A stretch of 64,000 bases of DNA from assembly GCF_963678635.1 (NCBI RefSeq), contig NC_087071.1, positions 13,035,088 through 13,099,087 of the forward strand, read 5' to 3'. Shown here one piece after another: positions 34,201 through 47,700 of the stretch (within the stretch, counting starts at the first letter, position 1; the number at the start of each line of letters is the position of its first letter). Source of the DNA: Symsagittifera roscoffensis (lineage: Eukaryota > Xenacoelomorpha > Acoela > Convolutidae). The position numbers and the translations under genes are program-made. The notes beneath the pieces were generated by a model that was not told where the DNA came from, ran no database searches, and saw nothing but the letters and a program-made list of their open reading frames with translations.

Positions 34201-36326
34201 CTGTGGACTCACAATAGGTAAAGTGAAAAAATTTTTACAAACTCTACATGATAAAACTCATTATATAATTCATTATAAACTCCTGAAACTCTACGTGAAG
34301 CTTGGTCTTATCGTTACAAAACTGTATCGCATCGTAAAGTTCAAACAAGAATTGTGGCTCGAACCGTACATAACTCTAAATACAAACAAACGAAAATCGG
34401 CAAAAAACAAGTTTGAAGAAGCCCTGTACAAACTATTGATCAATTCAATTTAGGGAAAAATGTGTGAGTCAAAAAGAAAGAGAATGAAAATCAAGATTTT
34501 ACGAGATGCTGAAGAAACAATGCGAAATATAAGTAAGTTTGAATTAGAAACCTACAAAATTTTTGGCGAAGACATGGTTGCATTGACATTAGCACCAACG
34601 AAAATCAGATGGGATGTACCCACAATTGTAGGAGCGTGTATACTAGAGCTAGCAAAGTTTGAGATGTACAAATTTCACTACGAGGTTATGAAGCCCAACT
34701 TCAACTGTCACCTCTTGTACTCAGACACTGACAGCCTAATGTACGAAATAAAAACGGAAAAAAACTCGAATTTTTATGAGAAACTGTACGAGAAACGTGA
34801 AATTTTGGACAACTTTGACTTCTCCAATTATCCATCGGACCACTTCCTCTACAATGCAGAAAACAAACTTACAGTTTTAAAGTTTAAAGACGAATTCCCG
34901 GGTGATATAATTACAGAATTCGTTGCATTGAAGCCAAAGCTTTATTCAATACTATCGCAAAGTAAGTACATTTCCTTCAATAATACCGGCTCAAAATTGT
35001 TCAAACAGCGCTTTTTATTTTCAAAAATTAAAAATTTTCGAAAAATTTTTTTGAAAAATTTTGAAAAAAAAATATCAAAAATTTTTGTTGGAAAAAAAAA
35101 TTTAAAGATAATTTTGTCAAAAAAATTTGGTAAAAAAAAAATGTTAAAAAAAAAGTTTTGTAAAAAAAATTTTTTGTCATCAAAAAAAAAATTTGGAAAA
35201 AATAATTTTTGAAAAAAGTTTTGGAAAAAAAAAGTTTTGGAAAAAAAAAATTTTATGAAAAAAAAATTTTGTCATCAAAAAAAAAAATTTGGAAAAATTG
35301 AAAAAAAAATTTTTGAAAAAAGTTTTTGAAAAAAAAAATTTTGGAAAAAAAAATTTTATGAAAAAAATTTTTGTGAAAAAATTTTTTACTGAGTGAAATT
35401 TTTGAGATGACTTAGGTTTTTTGGTGCTTCTGTGGGTGGGGGTAAGGGGGGAGGTATAGGTTAAATGGTTATCACCTTTTTTTAAATGAGAGGGGGGGTG
35501 TGATCTTCTGAAAAGGATGCGTTCATACTTTTTTTTTCTTCAATTTCAAGTATTAGTTTACAAAACATTTAGATATATAATGATTAGTGAGCATCATTTT
35601 TTAATAGATACACGGAAGCACTCAGCAAAAGGAATCACTAAGGTGACTCAACGGTTGCTAACTCATGAAAAATACATCAAAGCTCTCGCGTCTGGAAACC
35701 TTGTACGAGCCGAAAATACTCGCATCATCTACGAGAGGCATATTCTGAACACTGTTCGAGCAAACAAAATCGCATTATCAGCCTATGATGATAAGCGATA
35801 CATCCTCAGCGATGGTATCTCTACATTGCCATACGGTCACTATAGAACAGTAAATGCTTCTATCTTTCCCGATAGCAATCAGGATGATGATGATGATGAT
35901 AGCGAAAGGAACGTGAGTGAAACTAATAGCACCAGTCACCACAAAGATCAAGATTTAGACGATTGGCTGAAAATTTTCAAGGAAGAAGATGAGATAGTCG
36001 ACTGGGATCACGAGAGCTCGAACCAAGAAGAAATCTTTACGCAGGATACGAATTATGTGTCAGAAGATAGCTTTCTTGTGTTAGATACTCAACCGAGCCG
36101 TTCGTTGAGAGACCTGTTGAATAGTATCACCAGCTATGAAGCTCCAGATCCAGGTAGAGTTCGTGTCACAGAAATTGTTGAGAGTGATATCGAAAGCGAT
36201 GATTTGGTTGATCCAAATGCAGTTACTTCTTCTTCGTCGTCGGATGATGAATGGTACCTCGACCGCGAAGCAGTTGAAGATTCAGCACCGCAATCAAAAA
36301 GACGTAAAACAAACAAAAAACTCTAA
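31280..36326 (+). pseudogene. Protein-primed family B DNA polymerase of the Maverick, multiply interrupted
   Basis: Start chosen at ATG 31280 (MGFKCNYCPKVF), because the longer frame opens with TTG. N terminus: three C2H2 fingers (C5/C8/H21/H26, C37/C40/H53/H58, C65/C68/H81/H86). Exonuclease motifs: YFDFES (32652-32669) and GHNLQNYD (near 33075). Between them is a Cys/His treble-clef-like insert (CWICQENF, then DHCHSSGKFLGWTHDKCN). Polymerase motif A is DANNLYG (near 33886), motif C YSDTDS (34718-34735). The C-terminal segment after an intron contains NKIALSAYDDKRY and DGISTLPYGHY, then an acidic Ser-rich tail ending KRRKTNKKL. Lesions: a frame change near 32130, TAA at 33528-33530, a frame change near 33563, and in-frame TAG at 34451-34453 inside motif B. 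The gene is therefore very probably inactive. Confidence 0.9.
34962..35550 (+). other. Probable spliceosomal intron in the polymerase gene
   Basis: Coding similarity to the polymerase stops at a strong donor (AAA then GTAAGT, GT at 34962-34963) and resumes after a T-rich acceptor ending TTTCAAG at 35550. Donor and acceptor are both phase 1, so the frame stays open across the junction. The 589 bp are mostly A/T homopolymer runs (35030-35390), with a G-rich patch near 35435-35455. An inserted low-complexity sequence is the alternative. Confidence 0.65.
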
Positions 36327-36777
36327 TGTTGTGTGTTTGATTCAAGTTGAATACAAAATTTAATGTTGTAAATTAGTGTACTGTATTATACTTACTTTCC
36401 ACGTTTGTTCGGCGGGCTACTTTAAATGGCGGGCTACTTTAAATCCACTTTTGGTTTTGTGTTACTATTTTATCTGGAGTGGTTTTGAGAGTTTTCATAT
36501 TGGAATTGACCCCAAACTGCTTTTGGTGCGTTTAACCGACACTTACTTCAGAAGATTGTGTGTATAATTCAACCATTTCAGTTCATATCTCTTTTCACCA
36601 AGACCAAAGCGTTTGTAGAAACATTGAAAGAACCAATTCGCAAAGACCTTCAACAGCAAAACACAATAAAAAGTTTTAGTTCAAATGGAATACAACATAG
36701 CTTGCCGATTTACAGGTGGTGGAAAGAAATAATATATCGCCAGTACGATTTTGTTTTAACCAACACAACTTTCACAT
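36327..36777. other. Maverick right subterminal region; 17-bp direct repeat at 36411-36444
   Basis: GGCGGGCTACTTTAAAT occurs twice in direct succession (about 36411 and 36428). A 73-codon frame at 36558-36779 opens with GTG and matches nothing I know, so I do not call it a gene. Confidence 0.55.
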
Positions 36778-39700
36778 AAGGATCATTAAGTATAAAAATT
36801 ATACATAGGGATCATTAGGGATAAATATTTTACATAGGGATCATTAGGGATAAATATTTTACATAGGGATCATTAGGTATAAATATTTTACATAGGGATC
36901 ATTAGGTATAAATATTTACATAGGGATCATTAGGTATAAATATTTAACATAGGGATCATTAGGTATAAATATTTACATAGGGATCATTAGGTATAAATAT
37001 TTACATAGGGATCATTAGGTATAAATATTTTACAAAGGGATCATTAGGTATAAATATTTACATAGGGATCATTAGGTATAAATATTTACATAGGGATCAT
37101 TAGGTATAAATATTTTACAAAGGGATCATTAGGTATAAATATTTACATAGGGATCATTAGGGATAAATATTTTACATAGGGATCATTAGGTATAAATATT
37201 TTACATAGGGATCATTAGGTATAAATATTTACATAGGGATCATTAGGTATAAATATTTTACATAGGGATCATTAGGTATAAATATTTACATAGGGATCAT
37301 TAGGTATAATTATTTACATAGGGATCATTAGGTATAAATATTTACATAGGGATCATTAGGTATAAATATTTTACATAGGGATCATTAGGTATAAATATTT
37401 ACATAGGGATCATTAGGTATAAATATTTACATAGGGATCATTAGGTATAAATATTTACATAGGGATCATTAGGTATAAATATTTTACAAAGGGATCATTA
37501 GGTATAAATATTTACATAGGGATCATTAGGTATAAATATTTACATAGGGATCATTAGGTATAAATATTTTACAAAAGGATCATTAGGTATAAATATTTAC
37601 ATAGGGATCATTAGGGATAAATATTTTACATAGGGATCATTAGGTATAAATATTTTACATAGGGATCATTAGGTATAAATATTTACATAGGGATCATTAG
37701 GTATAAATATTTTACATAGGGATCATTAGGTATAAATATTTACATAGGGATCATTAGGTATAATTATTTACATAGGGATCATTAGGTATAAATATTTACA
37801 TAGGGATCATTAGGTATAAATATTTTACATAGGGATCATTAGGTATAAATATTTACATAGGGATCATTAGGTATAAATTTTTACATAGGGATCATTAGGT
37901 ATAAATATTTTACAAAGGGATCATTAGGTATAAATATTTACATAGGGATCATTAGGTATAAATATTTTACAAAGGGATCATTAGGTATAAATATTTACAT
38001 AGGGATCATTAGGTATAAATGTTTTACATAGGGATCATTAGGTATAAATATTTTACATAGGGATCATTAGGTATAAATATTTACATAGGGATCATTAGGT
38101 ATAAATATTTAACATAGGGATCATTAGGTATAAATATTTACATAGGGATCATTAGGTATAAATATTTACATAGGGATCATTAGGTATAAATATTTTACAT
38201 AGGGATCATTAGGTATAAATATTTACATAGGGATCATTAGGTATAAATATTTTACATAGGGATCATTAGGTATAAATATTTTACATAGGGATCATTAGGT
38301 ATAAATATTTACATAGGGATCATTAGGTATAAATATTTTACATAGGGATCATTAGGTATAAATATTTACATAGGGATCATTAGGTATAAATTTTTACATA
38401 GGGATCATTAGGTATAAATATTTTACAAAGGGATCATTAGGTATAAATATTTACATAGGGATCATTAGGTATAAATGTTTTACATAGGGATCATTAGGTA
38501 TAAATATTTTACATAGGGATCATTAGGTATAAATATTTACATAGGGATCATTAGGTATAAATATTTACATAGGGATCATTAGGTATAAATATTTTACATA
38601 GGGATCATTAGGTATAAATATTTACATAGGGATCATTGGGTATAAATATTTAACATAGGGATCATTAGGTATAAATATTTACATAGGGATCATTAGGTAT
38701 AAATATTTACATAGGGATCATTAGGTATAAATATTTTACAAAGGGATCATTAGGTATAAATATTTACATAGGGATCATTAGGTATAAATATTTACATAGG
38801 GATCATTAGGTATAAATATTTTACAAAGGGATCATTAGGTATAAATATTTACATAGGGATCATTAGGGATAAATATTTTACATAGGGATCATTAGGTATA
38901 AATATTTTACATAGGGATCATTAGGTATAAATATTTACATAGGGATCATTAGGTATAAATATTTTACATAGGGATCATTAGGTATAAATATTTACATAGG
39001 GATCATTAGGTATAATTATTTACATAGGGATCATTAGGTATAAATATTTTACAAAGGGATCATTAGGTATAAATATTTACATAGGGATCATTAGGTATAA
39101 ATGTTTTACATAGGGATCATTAGGTATAAATATTTTACATAGGGATCATTAGGTATAAATATTTACATAGGGATCATTAGGTATAAATATTTAACATAGG
39201 GATCATTAGGTATAAATATTTACATAGGGATCATTAGGTATAAATATTTACATAGGGATCATTAGGTATAAATATTTTACAAAGGGATCATTAGGTATAA
39301 ATATTTACATAGGGATCATTAGGTATAAATATTTACATAGGGATCATTAGGTATAAATATTTTACAAAGGGATCATTAGGTATAAATATTTACATAGGGA
39401 TCATTAGGGATAAATATTTTACATAGGGATCATTAGGTATAAATATTTTACATAGGGATCATTAGGTATAAATATTTACATAGGGATCATTAGGTATAAA
39501 TATTTTACATAGGGATCATTAGGTATAAATATTTACATAGGGATCATTAGGTATAATTATTTACATAGGGATCATTAGGTATAAATATTTTACAAAGGGA
39601 TCATCAGGTATAAATTTTTACATAGGGATCATTAGGTATAAATATTTTACATAGGGATCATTAGGTATAAATATTTACATAGGGATCATTAGGTATAAAA

Positions 39701-41572
39701 ATTTACATAGGGATCATTAGGTATAAATACTTTACAAAGGGATCATCAGGTATAAATATTTACATAGGGATCATTAGGTATAAATATTTTACATAGGGAT
39801 CATTAGGTATAAATATTTACATAGGGATCATTAGGTATAAATATTTACATAGGGATCATTAGGTATAAATATTTTACAAAGGGATCATCAGGTATAAATA
39901 TTTACATAGGGATCATTAGGTATAAATATTTTACATAGGGATCATTAGGTATAAATATTTACATAGGGATCATTAGGTATAAATATTTACATAGGGATCA
40001 TTAGGTATAAATATTTTACAAAGGGATCATTAGGTATAAAAATTTACATAGGGATCATTAGGTATAAATGTTTTACATAGGGATCATTAGGTATAAATAT
40101 TTTACAAAGGGATCATTAAGTATAAATATTTACATAGGGATCATTAGGTATAAATGTTTTACATAGGGATCATTAGGTATAAATATTTTACATAGGGATG
40201 ATTAGGTCTAAATATTTACATAGGGATCATTAGGTATAAATATTTTACAAAGGGATCATTAGGTATAAATATTTATATAGGGATCATTAGGTATAAATGT
40301 TTTACATAGGGATCATTAGGTATAAATATTTTACAAAGGGATCATTAGGTATAATTATTTACATAGGGATCATTAGGTATAAATATTTACATAGGGATCA
40401 TTAGGTATAAATATTTTACATAGGGTTCATTAGGTATAAATATTTACATAGGGATCATTAGGTATAAAAATTTACATAGGGATCATTAGGTATAAATATT
40501 TTACAAAGGGATCATCAGGTATAAATATTTACATAGGGATCATTAGGTATAAATATTTACATAGGGATCATTAGGTATAAATATTTACATAGGGATCATT
40601 AGGCATAAATATTTTACATAGGGATCATTAGGTATAAATATTTTACAAAGGGATCATTAGGTATAAACATTTACATAGGGATCATTAGGTATAAATGTTT
40701 TACATAGGGATCATTAGGTATAAATAATTTACAAAGGGATCATTAGGTATAAATATTTACATAGGGATCATTAGGTATAAATGTTTTACATAGGGATCAT
40801 TAGGTATAAATATTTACATAGGGATCATTAGGTATAAATCTTTACATAGGGATCATTAGGTATAAATGTTTTACAAAGGGATCATTAGGTATAAATATTT
40901 ACATAGGATCATTAGGTATAAATGTTTTACATAGGGATTATTAGGTATAAATATTTTACAAAGGGATCATTAAGTATAAATATTTACATAGGGATCATTA
41001 GGTATAAATATTTACATAGGGATCATTAGGTATAAATATTTTACATAGGGATCATTAGGTATAAATATTAACACAGGGATCATTAGGTATAAATATTTAC
41101 ATAGGGATCATTAGGTATAAATATTTTACAAAGGGATCATTAGGTATAAATATTTACATAGGGATCATTAGGTATAAATGTTTTACATAGGGATCATTAG
41201 GTATAAATATTTTACATAGGGATCATTAGGTCTAAATATTTACATAGGGATCATTAGGTATAAATGTTTTACATAGGGATCATTAGGTATAAATATTTAC
41301 ACAGGGATCATTAGGTATAAATATTTACATAGGGATCATTAGGTATAAATATTTTACAAAGGGATCATTAGGTATAAATATTTACATAGGGATCATTAGG
41401 TATAAATGTTTTACATAGGGATCATTAGGTATAAATATTTTACATAGGGTTCATTAGGTCTAAATATATACATAGGGATCATTAGGTATAATCTATACCC
41501 AATGATCCCTGTAGGGATCACCCCCCCCCCCCCCCCCCCCCCCCGATCCCAGTGTCGTATATCTATACTACT
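36778..41572 (-). repeat. Right terminal inverted repeat, hugely expanded tandem array (about 165 units of 28/29 bp)
   Basis: Units read ATAGGGATCATTAGGTATAA then ATATTTAC, alternating 28- and 29-bp forms with variants such as ACAAAGGG, AATGTTTTAC, TTAACATAG and TAGGGATAAAT. The innermost unit has its exact counterpart in the innermost left unit, confirming that both derive from the same inverted repeat. Rare variants recur at about 540-bp intervals (TTAACATAG near 38107, 38650, 39188), showing higher-order duplication. The outer end has the palindrome GATCCCTGTAGGGATC, a C24 run (41521-41544) and the terminus. Confidence 0.95.
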
Positions 41573-41578
41573 TACAAT
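41573..41578. repeat. Right target-site duplication of the Maverick (TACAAT)
   Basis: Exact match to 18140-18145, directly outside the right terminus CTATACTACT. Confidence 0.93.
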
Positions 41579-41723
41579 CACTTTTTTGTTACAGCAGCTT
41601 CTGAAAGTACAATTATAAATCAAGAAAGCTAGTTTGCATTACATCAACTCGTACATCGTTAGTATATATTGAGAGTTCATAGTAAAAATTGTTCTAGAAT
41701 CTTCTAGAACTTTTCGAGACTAT

Positions 41724-44700
41724 TCATGAGATCATAATATTGAACATGTGATCAAGATACAGCATTTCTGCTCCCTTAATGTAATGGTAAGAAATGGCAT
41801 CTTTAGAACAACAATTCTTTCCCCCTATTTTGTGGATTGACCAGTCTTTATTCCAGTGTTCTCCGACCCAGGGCATCAAATATTCATCTCTGCAGCCAAT
41901 CAGGGGTGTCAAAATATACTTTCTTAACTTCTTTGCGATTTCAAAAATTTGAAACTTTGTGAGCACTTTTTTAACAGTAAAAGAACCCGAAAAATTTCCC
42001 AAAAGAACCAAGAATAACCCAGTTTTCTAATTGAATGGCTCGCTGCTTAAGTCCCGGGGTTTAGTGGTGAAGGCGCTTTTAGGATTCCAAAATTCGTTTT
42101 TTGGACACTTACAAAGATTCGTTTTTTAGACACCCCTTGGAGAGAAAGAGTGAAATAGTTCCAGTCCTTTGTCGTCAATACTGTTACGTGACAATTTCAT
42201 ACCAGATTCGACCATACATTGGCCGAGAAAAACATCTTCTGGGCCTTTCAGGTGAAATAATATATGATATGCGAACTATTAATAAAGTAGAGTTAAAATA
42301 AGAAAGGTTAGCTTAAATGTTTTTTTTTCAGAAAGCTAACTTGGAAAATTGAATAGCACAAATGCAGTATTACGAAATTCAAAAAAATTAGGAGTGGAAA
42401 TAGATTGTTTCACTCAGGGGAGTCTCAGAAAACAAAAAAAATCCTTGTGAATATGGAGTGTTTTGATTTGGCGGAGTTTTAAGCTTTATTTAAATGTCCT
42501 AGGCGAAACTAAAGGAGGGATGGACTTTTGAGTGGTGGTCAGGGGTTGAACCCCTGGGGCAAACCTGATCCGCCTCTAAGTCCTTGAATCAGATTTTAGC
42601 TAAACGTATGTTTCGAATAAAAGTCAAATCTAAAAGCTTTCACTAGTAATAAGTTGGTTGTTTTGAGGTCCAATATATCTCTGCTTATCGGAGTCTAATT
42701 GTTTCAATCGGAAAAAAACCTAAGCCGGAGCAGAGCAATCAGAGTTTGATGTACCGGATTTTTTGGCTTAACAACTAAATATGAGGCGACTTTTTTTTTA
42801 CCTTCAAGACAAAAGCATAAGCACAACAAATCAAAACTTATCGGAAATTTTGAAAAAATCATAAAAAAACAAGCTAAAAAGCTAACATTTTCTTATATTA
42901 GATAACCGATTCAACTCTTTTTGATGTGTTTCCTTTGGTCGTGCTGACAAAATTTTTAAAAAATATGTAGAGACTTGTCTCTTTATTCCAGTGAGGAACA
43001 CACATCAAATTGTGCGTCTATCTCTTGCATAGTTTAGTCTCTTAATAGTGTTGCCGAATCCATTTAAAATCTGCGGAACCTCATTATAATTGCGGATTTC
43101 TCTTACATTTTGCAAAAATTGCATACATTTTGCTGAAGCCGCTTCCATTTGTGAAATCTGGAATTACTAGCTATAATTGCTCGTTGCGGAATCCGCAATA
43201 AAACTTATGTAACGAAAAAATTCACGTTACAAGCTTTTGTACGAGGAATCTACAGAAATTTTAAAGGTCGCCCACTTAAAATTTCCTATATTCCTTAAGA
43301 TTGGTCGCGGAATTTCTGTGACGAACACAGCACAAATTGTGCGCCTATTTAATGCATAGAATAAGTGTTTTATACGTCTAGAAAAGGATAAGACAACACT
43401 GCTACTAGCATTTTCGCCATTCGTTGAAATTATTTGACTTGACATTTCGCCTTCTCTCAAAATTGTAAAGCTGCATGACTACCATTTTTCCCAAAAAAAT
43501 TCTTCTAAAATAACTTCAGTTCCTTTTTTGTGATTCTGCTGAAACACAAAAACCAATGGATGCTTCAATACACAAAATGTAAAATTTTAATAGCAATTAT
43601 TTCACAGCTGAACTCGTTATGGAGATTTAGATCTAAACTAATGTTTTTTTTGTGAATGACGTGAAATTTTCTTCTTTAAAAAATCATTTGAAATAAAATT
43701 ATAGGAGAGTTTGATGACCTATTTAAGCTTATCTTATCAACGTTTACTTCGCACAAAAAATTTTTCCGGCTATTTTTTCTTTTTTTGTGAAAAGTTTTCT
43801 GTTATAGGTAGAAGTCTTGGTGCTAACGGCAGCCAGTTTTTTGCATGCCAGAAACTTTATTTCTTCGGATGAAATGTATTTGAGCATTGAAAAAATTTTA
43901 TTTTGATTTTGAAGCTTTATTTTGATTTTTTGTTCAATTTTTAAAACGTCTTGGACATTTCTATCCAACATTCCATTGAATTCCTAATTATTTCCCTATA
44001 AAACTTTTTTATCACGCACAAAAAAATGGAAAAGTTGCTTATGAAGCGTCATGTTTGAATAAGGGCCAACCTGGGCAAACAAGTTTCTCTATCCAAAAAT
44101 TAGAATAAAAAGTCTTTTTCTCCTAAACAATTAAACCTTTTTTATTCTATATAAATCATTTCAAGGCCTCTTCTATCTACAGTAGGACATTTTGTTTTGT
44201 TTTTGAATCCCAACGTGACCAAATTTTTAATTCCAGCCTTGCCAATTACATATCCTGCTCCGCCACTTGGAAAAACAACTGAAATAAAAACAAGGAGATA
44301 TGAAATATACCAAGATATTAAAGCAATCAAGCAAAAAATAAACATTTTTTTCTTTCCAGTAGTACCGACCAAGAATTATATCCGATTTCAGATCTTTTCA
44401 CATTAAATATTTTGTTAACTAACATAGCCATATGAACAAACGTTTCAGAAAAAGTTGTTTTAAACTATCTTCTTATTCAGAACTCTTTTTGAGCCACATC
44501 TTTTTTTATGAACTTGCTCAATATCCATCTATCTCTCTCACACACACACTTACATTCTCTTTTATAGCAGGTTGTCATGTTTCGCTCGAGTTCACAATCC
44601 AACGATTTTTTGCAGCCTAATTCTCTCGGTTCTCTCATGACGTTTTTTGCCATTCAGAAAGAGTTTCGCCATTCAGAAAGAGTTAATTTGTTAGTGTCCG

Positions 44701-47700
44701 TCACTTCAAGATCAAAAACAACCTGTAACCGACCAATTATGCATACACTACAATGAACAGTCATCAAAGACGTAGCCCACCCGCACTCAGTAAAAACAGA
44801 AAATAATCGATTATATTATAATTGTACTTTTAACAAAATTATAATTAATTATAAGCGCCAAAATTAGATGCTTGAACGATTTATGATCCATTATAATGAT
44901 AAAAATTGTCGTGACATTATAATAAATTATAATAGTTTATGATTGATTATAATTTTTCCGAAAATCTTCTATAGTCTCTTATATTCTCTTATGATCTGTT
45001 ATAATCCATTACAAAAGAAAATAATTTTTTTTTCTGTGAAAAATCTCTGAAAGTTGGATGCCTTGTCAAACTTGGGCTCATCTGAACACAAAGTTTTACC
45101 ACGAAACAAAAGTCTCGTAGAGATCCTTTCATATTAGCTTAAAGAATCCCGCTGTAGATGAAATATAACACTTCTATATAAATCAAGAAGCTAAAACGGT
45201 GTGCTGATATTTTGGTGATCAAGAAAACTTAAAATTTGCATCATGAAACAACTATAATCAAGAAGAAATGATAAAAAAAATTGTTATAATTTGAATTGAT
45301 TTAAAAACTGTTTAAATAATTTTCCCTTTTTTTAACACATACAGCAGCGTCTACAAAAAACATAAAATATAAGCAACTCAGATGGATGATCGGAGACGAA
45401 ATGGGCAAACAAAAAGGATTATAAACAATTATAATCGGTTATAATGGATTTTTCATGCAAAACAAATGAATTAGAAATTCGTATAAAAATAATTGATTAT
45501 AATCGATTATAATGTATTATATTTGATTATGTTTGATTTCAAAAAGAGAGATTTTAATCTATTATTAAATGGTTAAAATCAATTTTGTTAGACTTGTACT
45601 AAAATCATATTATAATTTATTGTTAACGCTTCAAACTGGATGCGGGCAGGAGCCTTCAGAAAAAGACGAATCAATCAAGACTGCTATTTTTCAATTGGCA
45701 ACTATCGTTTCAAGCTGAGGAGCAATAGATATCATATCAAAACCAATCAGCTTTTTCAGCTTCAATGCACAAAAACAGAAGCCTTCGACCTCTAAATTCT
45801 TCAAAAAAACTGAACAGTATGAAACAATCAATTTCCCTCATTCAAGCTTGGTTTTTATTGGAAAGATGAACTTTAACTTCTGGATTGGAATGGAATATTC
45901 AACACGACAATCGATATTTTTAACTTACAAATAGTACAAAGATAAACTGTACAACGATTTGATGTACAAGTTCATCCTTCAAGGACTCAAACACGATGCT
46001 AAAAACAAAAAACGATAATGACATCTTTGCTCTGGCAAAATGACAACATCGGCAGCCCGGATCAGCATCACAACAAAAAAGCATCAAACAAGGACCCCGC
46101 TAGTAAAAATTTCCAGCATACCATAATTGACTTTTTTATATAACTTGAAGTTTGGATTTCACCATCGGTTTTATTGACGGGAAACTACTGACATCTCTCT
46201 AATGGAATGACTAAGATTTTCGAAAAACCTAAAGCGACTTTCACTCGTTAATTTGCAGTTAAAGATCGTCGACGTAGCATGCAACGACCAGCAGCTGCAA
46301 CTTTTCTAGCCGAAGTTTATTGAAAACAACAGCCCGGTCAAGTTATTCAACAGCAACAGCAAGCTGGACAACAGGAACCTTCGAAGGAACATTTTAACGC
46401 AGCAATGAAATTACCCGCATCCAGTTTCAAGTAATACTAATCCATTTTTTTACAATTTTAGTACCAATCTTACTAAAATTGAGAAACACAAAATTTTATT
46501 CAATTAATAATCGATTATAATCTGTCTTTTTAAAATCAATCATAAATGATTATTTTTTTGTCTATTTTTCGGTACAATTATAATCGATTATAATTGATTA
46601 TAATCCATTATTTTTATTCAAATTTCTAGTTCTTTAGTTTTGCACAAAAATCCATTATAATCGGTTATAATTAATTATAATCCCTTTTGTTTGTCTATTT
46701 TGCCTTCGAAGTTACATCTAAAATGCTCATATTTTTTGATTTTTGTAGACGTTGGTTCCTATGAAAAATGAGAAAAATGTTTTTAAAGTTTTCCAATTAA
46801 TTCAGACTTAAAGTTTTTTTTCCATTTCTTCCCCATAACGGTTGTTTTGTGATGCATATTTTAAGCTTTTTTAAACACCAAAGCTTCAACAAATTGATTT
46901 AGTTTCATGATTGATTCCGAAGATTTAATTTTCATTAACCGCGGGAACTTTTCCACTCTTAAGAAAGTATCTCTATGAGACTTTCGTTTCGCGGTAAAAT
47001 TTTGTGTTCAGATGAACACAAGTGTTCGAGAGATCTCTCTTTCAGAGATTTTCTTATTGACACAAAAAGAGCAACCAATAAGATATATTTCTAATTTAGT
47101 TTTGAATCGACAAAATTTTGGCAGAACAATAGATTATAATGGGTTCTTTGTAAGAACTATAATCAATTAAATTATTGTCGTTTATAGGAAATTATAATCT
47201 CTTGAAAAATATCACAATTACAATCAAATATAAATCTTTTAAATACCTAATTTTGGTTATTATAATCAATTATAATAGTAAAAAGATCATCATCATTTAA
47301 TCGATTACCTACGCCTAAACTTGGATGCGGGTACTCTTACATCTGAAAGTGCGAGCGCGTTACATCGATGTTTTCAAAGTGTCTACTAAGATTAAGAAAA
47401 TTCCCGTGAAGCAACTTTTCTCAATAAATCAACGCCTGGGTCAGTTTGATTAAAAAAAAATATCTTTTTCTGTAAAATTTCTTCTTCATCAAAATGGATA
47501 TCCTCTTGGAAATCTTGACGGAAAATAGTATCACGCCACCCAGTTTCAAACACCTGAAAGCACCCGACCATGTTCGTGAACCCAATGTTGTCAAAAAATC
47601 TTATCGAGAATGATGAAGGTAAATTCATTTGAAATCAATCATGTTGGAAAATACAGTTTTGATTTCAAATAATCAGACAAAACGAATAAATTTCAAACGC

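Larger units (their letters stand above)
18146..41572. mobile_element. Complete Maverick/Polinton virus-like DNA transposon, 23.4 kb
   Basis: Boundaries are set by terminal inverted repeats: the left end begins AGTAGTATAGATATACGACA and the right end is its inverse complement, ending CTATACTACT, each followed by TACAAT. The 5'-AG terminus fits the Polinton superfamily. Inside are the hallmark genes: protein-primed DNA polymerase B, retrovirus-like integrase, packaging-type ATPase, adenain-like protease, and major and minor capsid proteins. Late-type genes run leftward from 28535 to 19302 with overlaps or gaps of a few bases; the polymerase runs rightward from 31280. The perfect target duplication suggests a single clean insertion, but several core genes carry stops or frameshifts, so this copy is very probably non-autonomous or dead. 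Confidence 0.95.

Noticed and set aside
36558-36779. Small gene between the polymerase and the right repeat
   Set aside because: It opens at GTG, has no recognised family and ends as it enters the repeat array.
18146-41572. A cell-fusion (envelope-like) gene, as carried by some nematode Mavericks
   Set aside because: I looked for a long secreted or membrane ORF with a signal peptide and cysteine-rich ectodomain; none is present. Only the small two-segment membrane protein at 25150-25440 was found.
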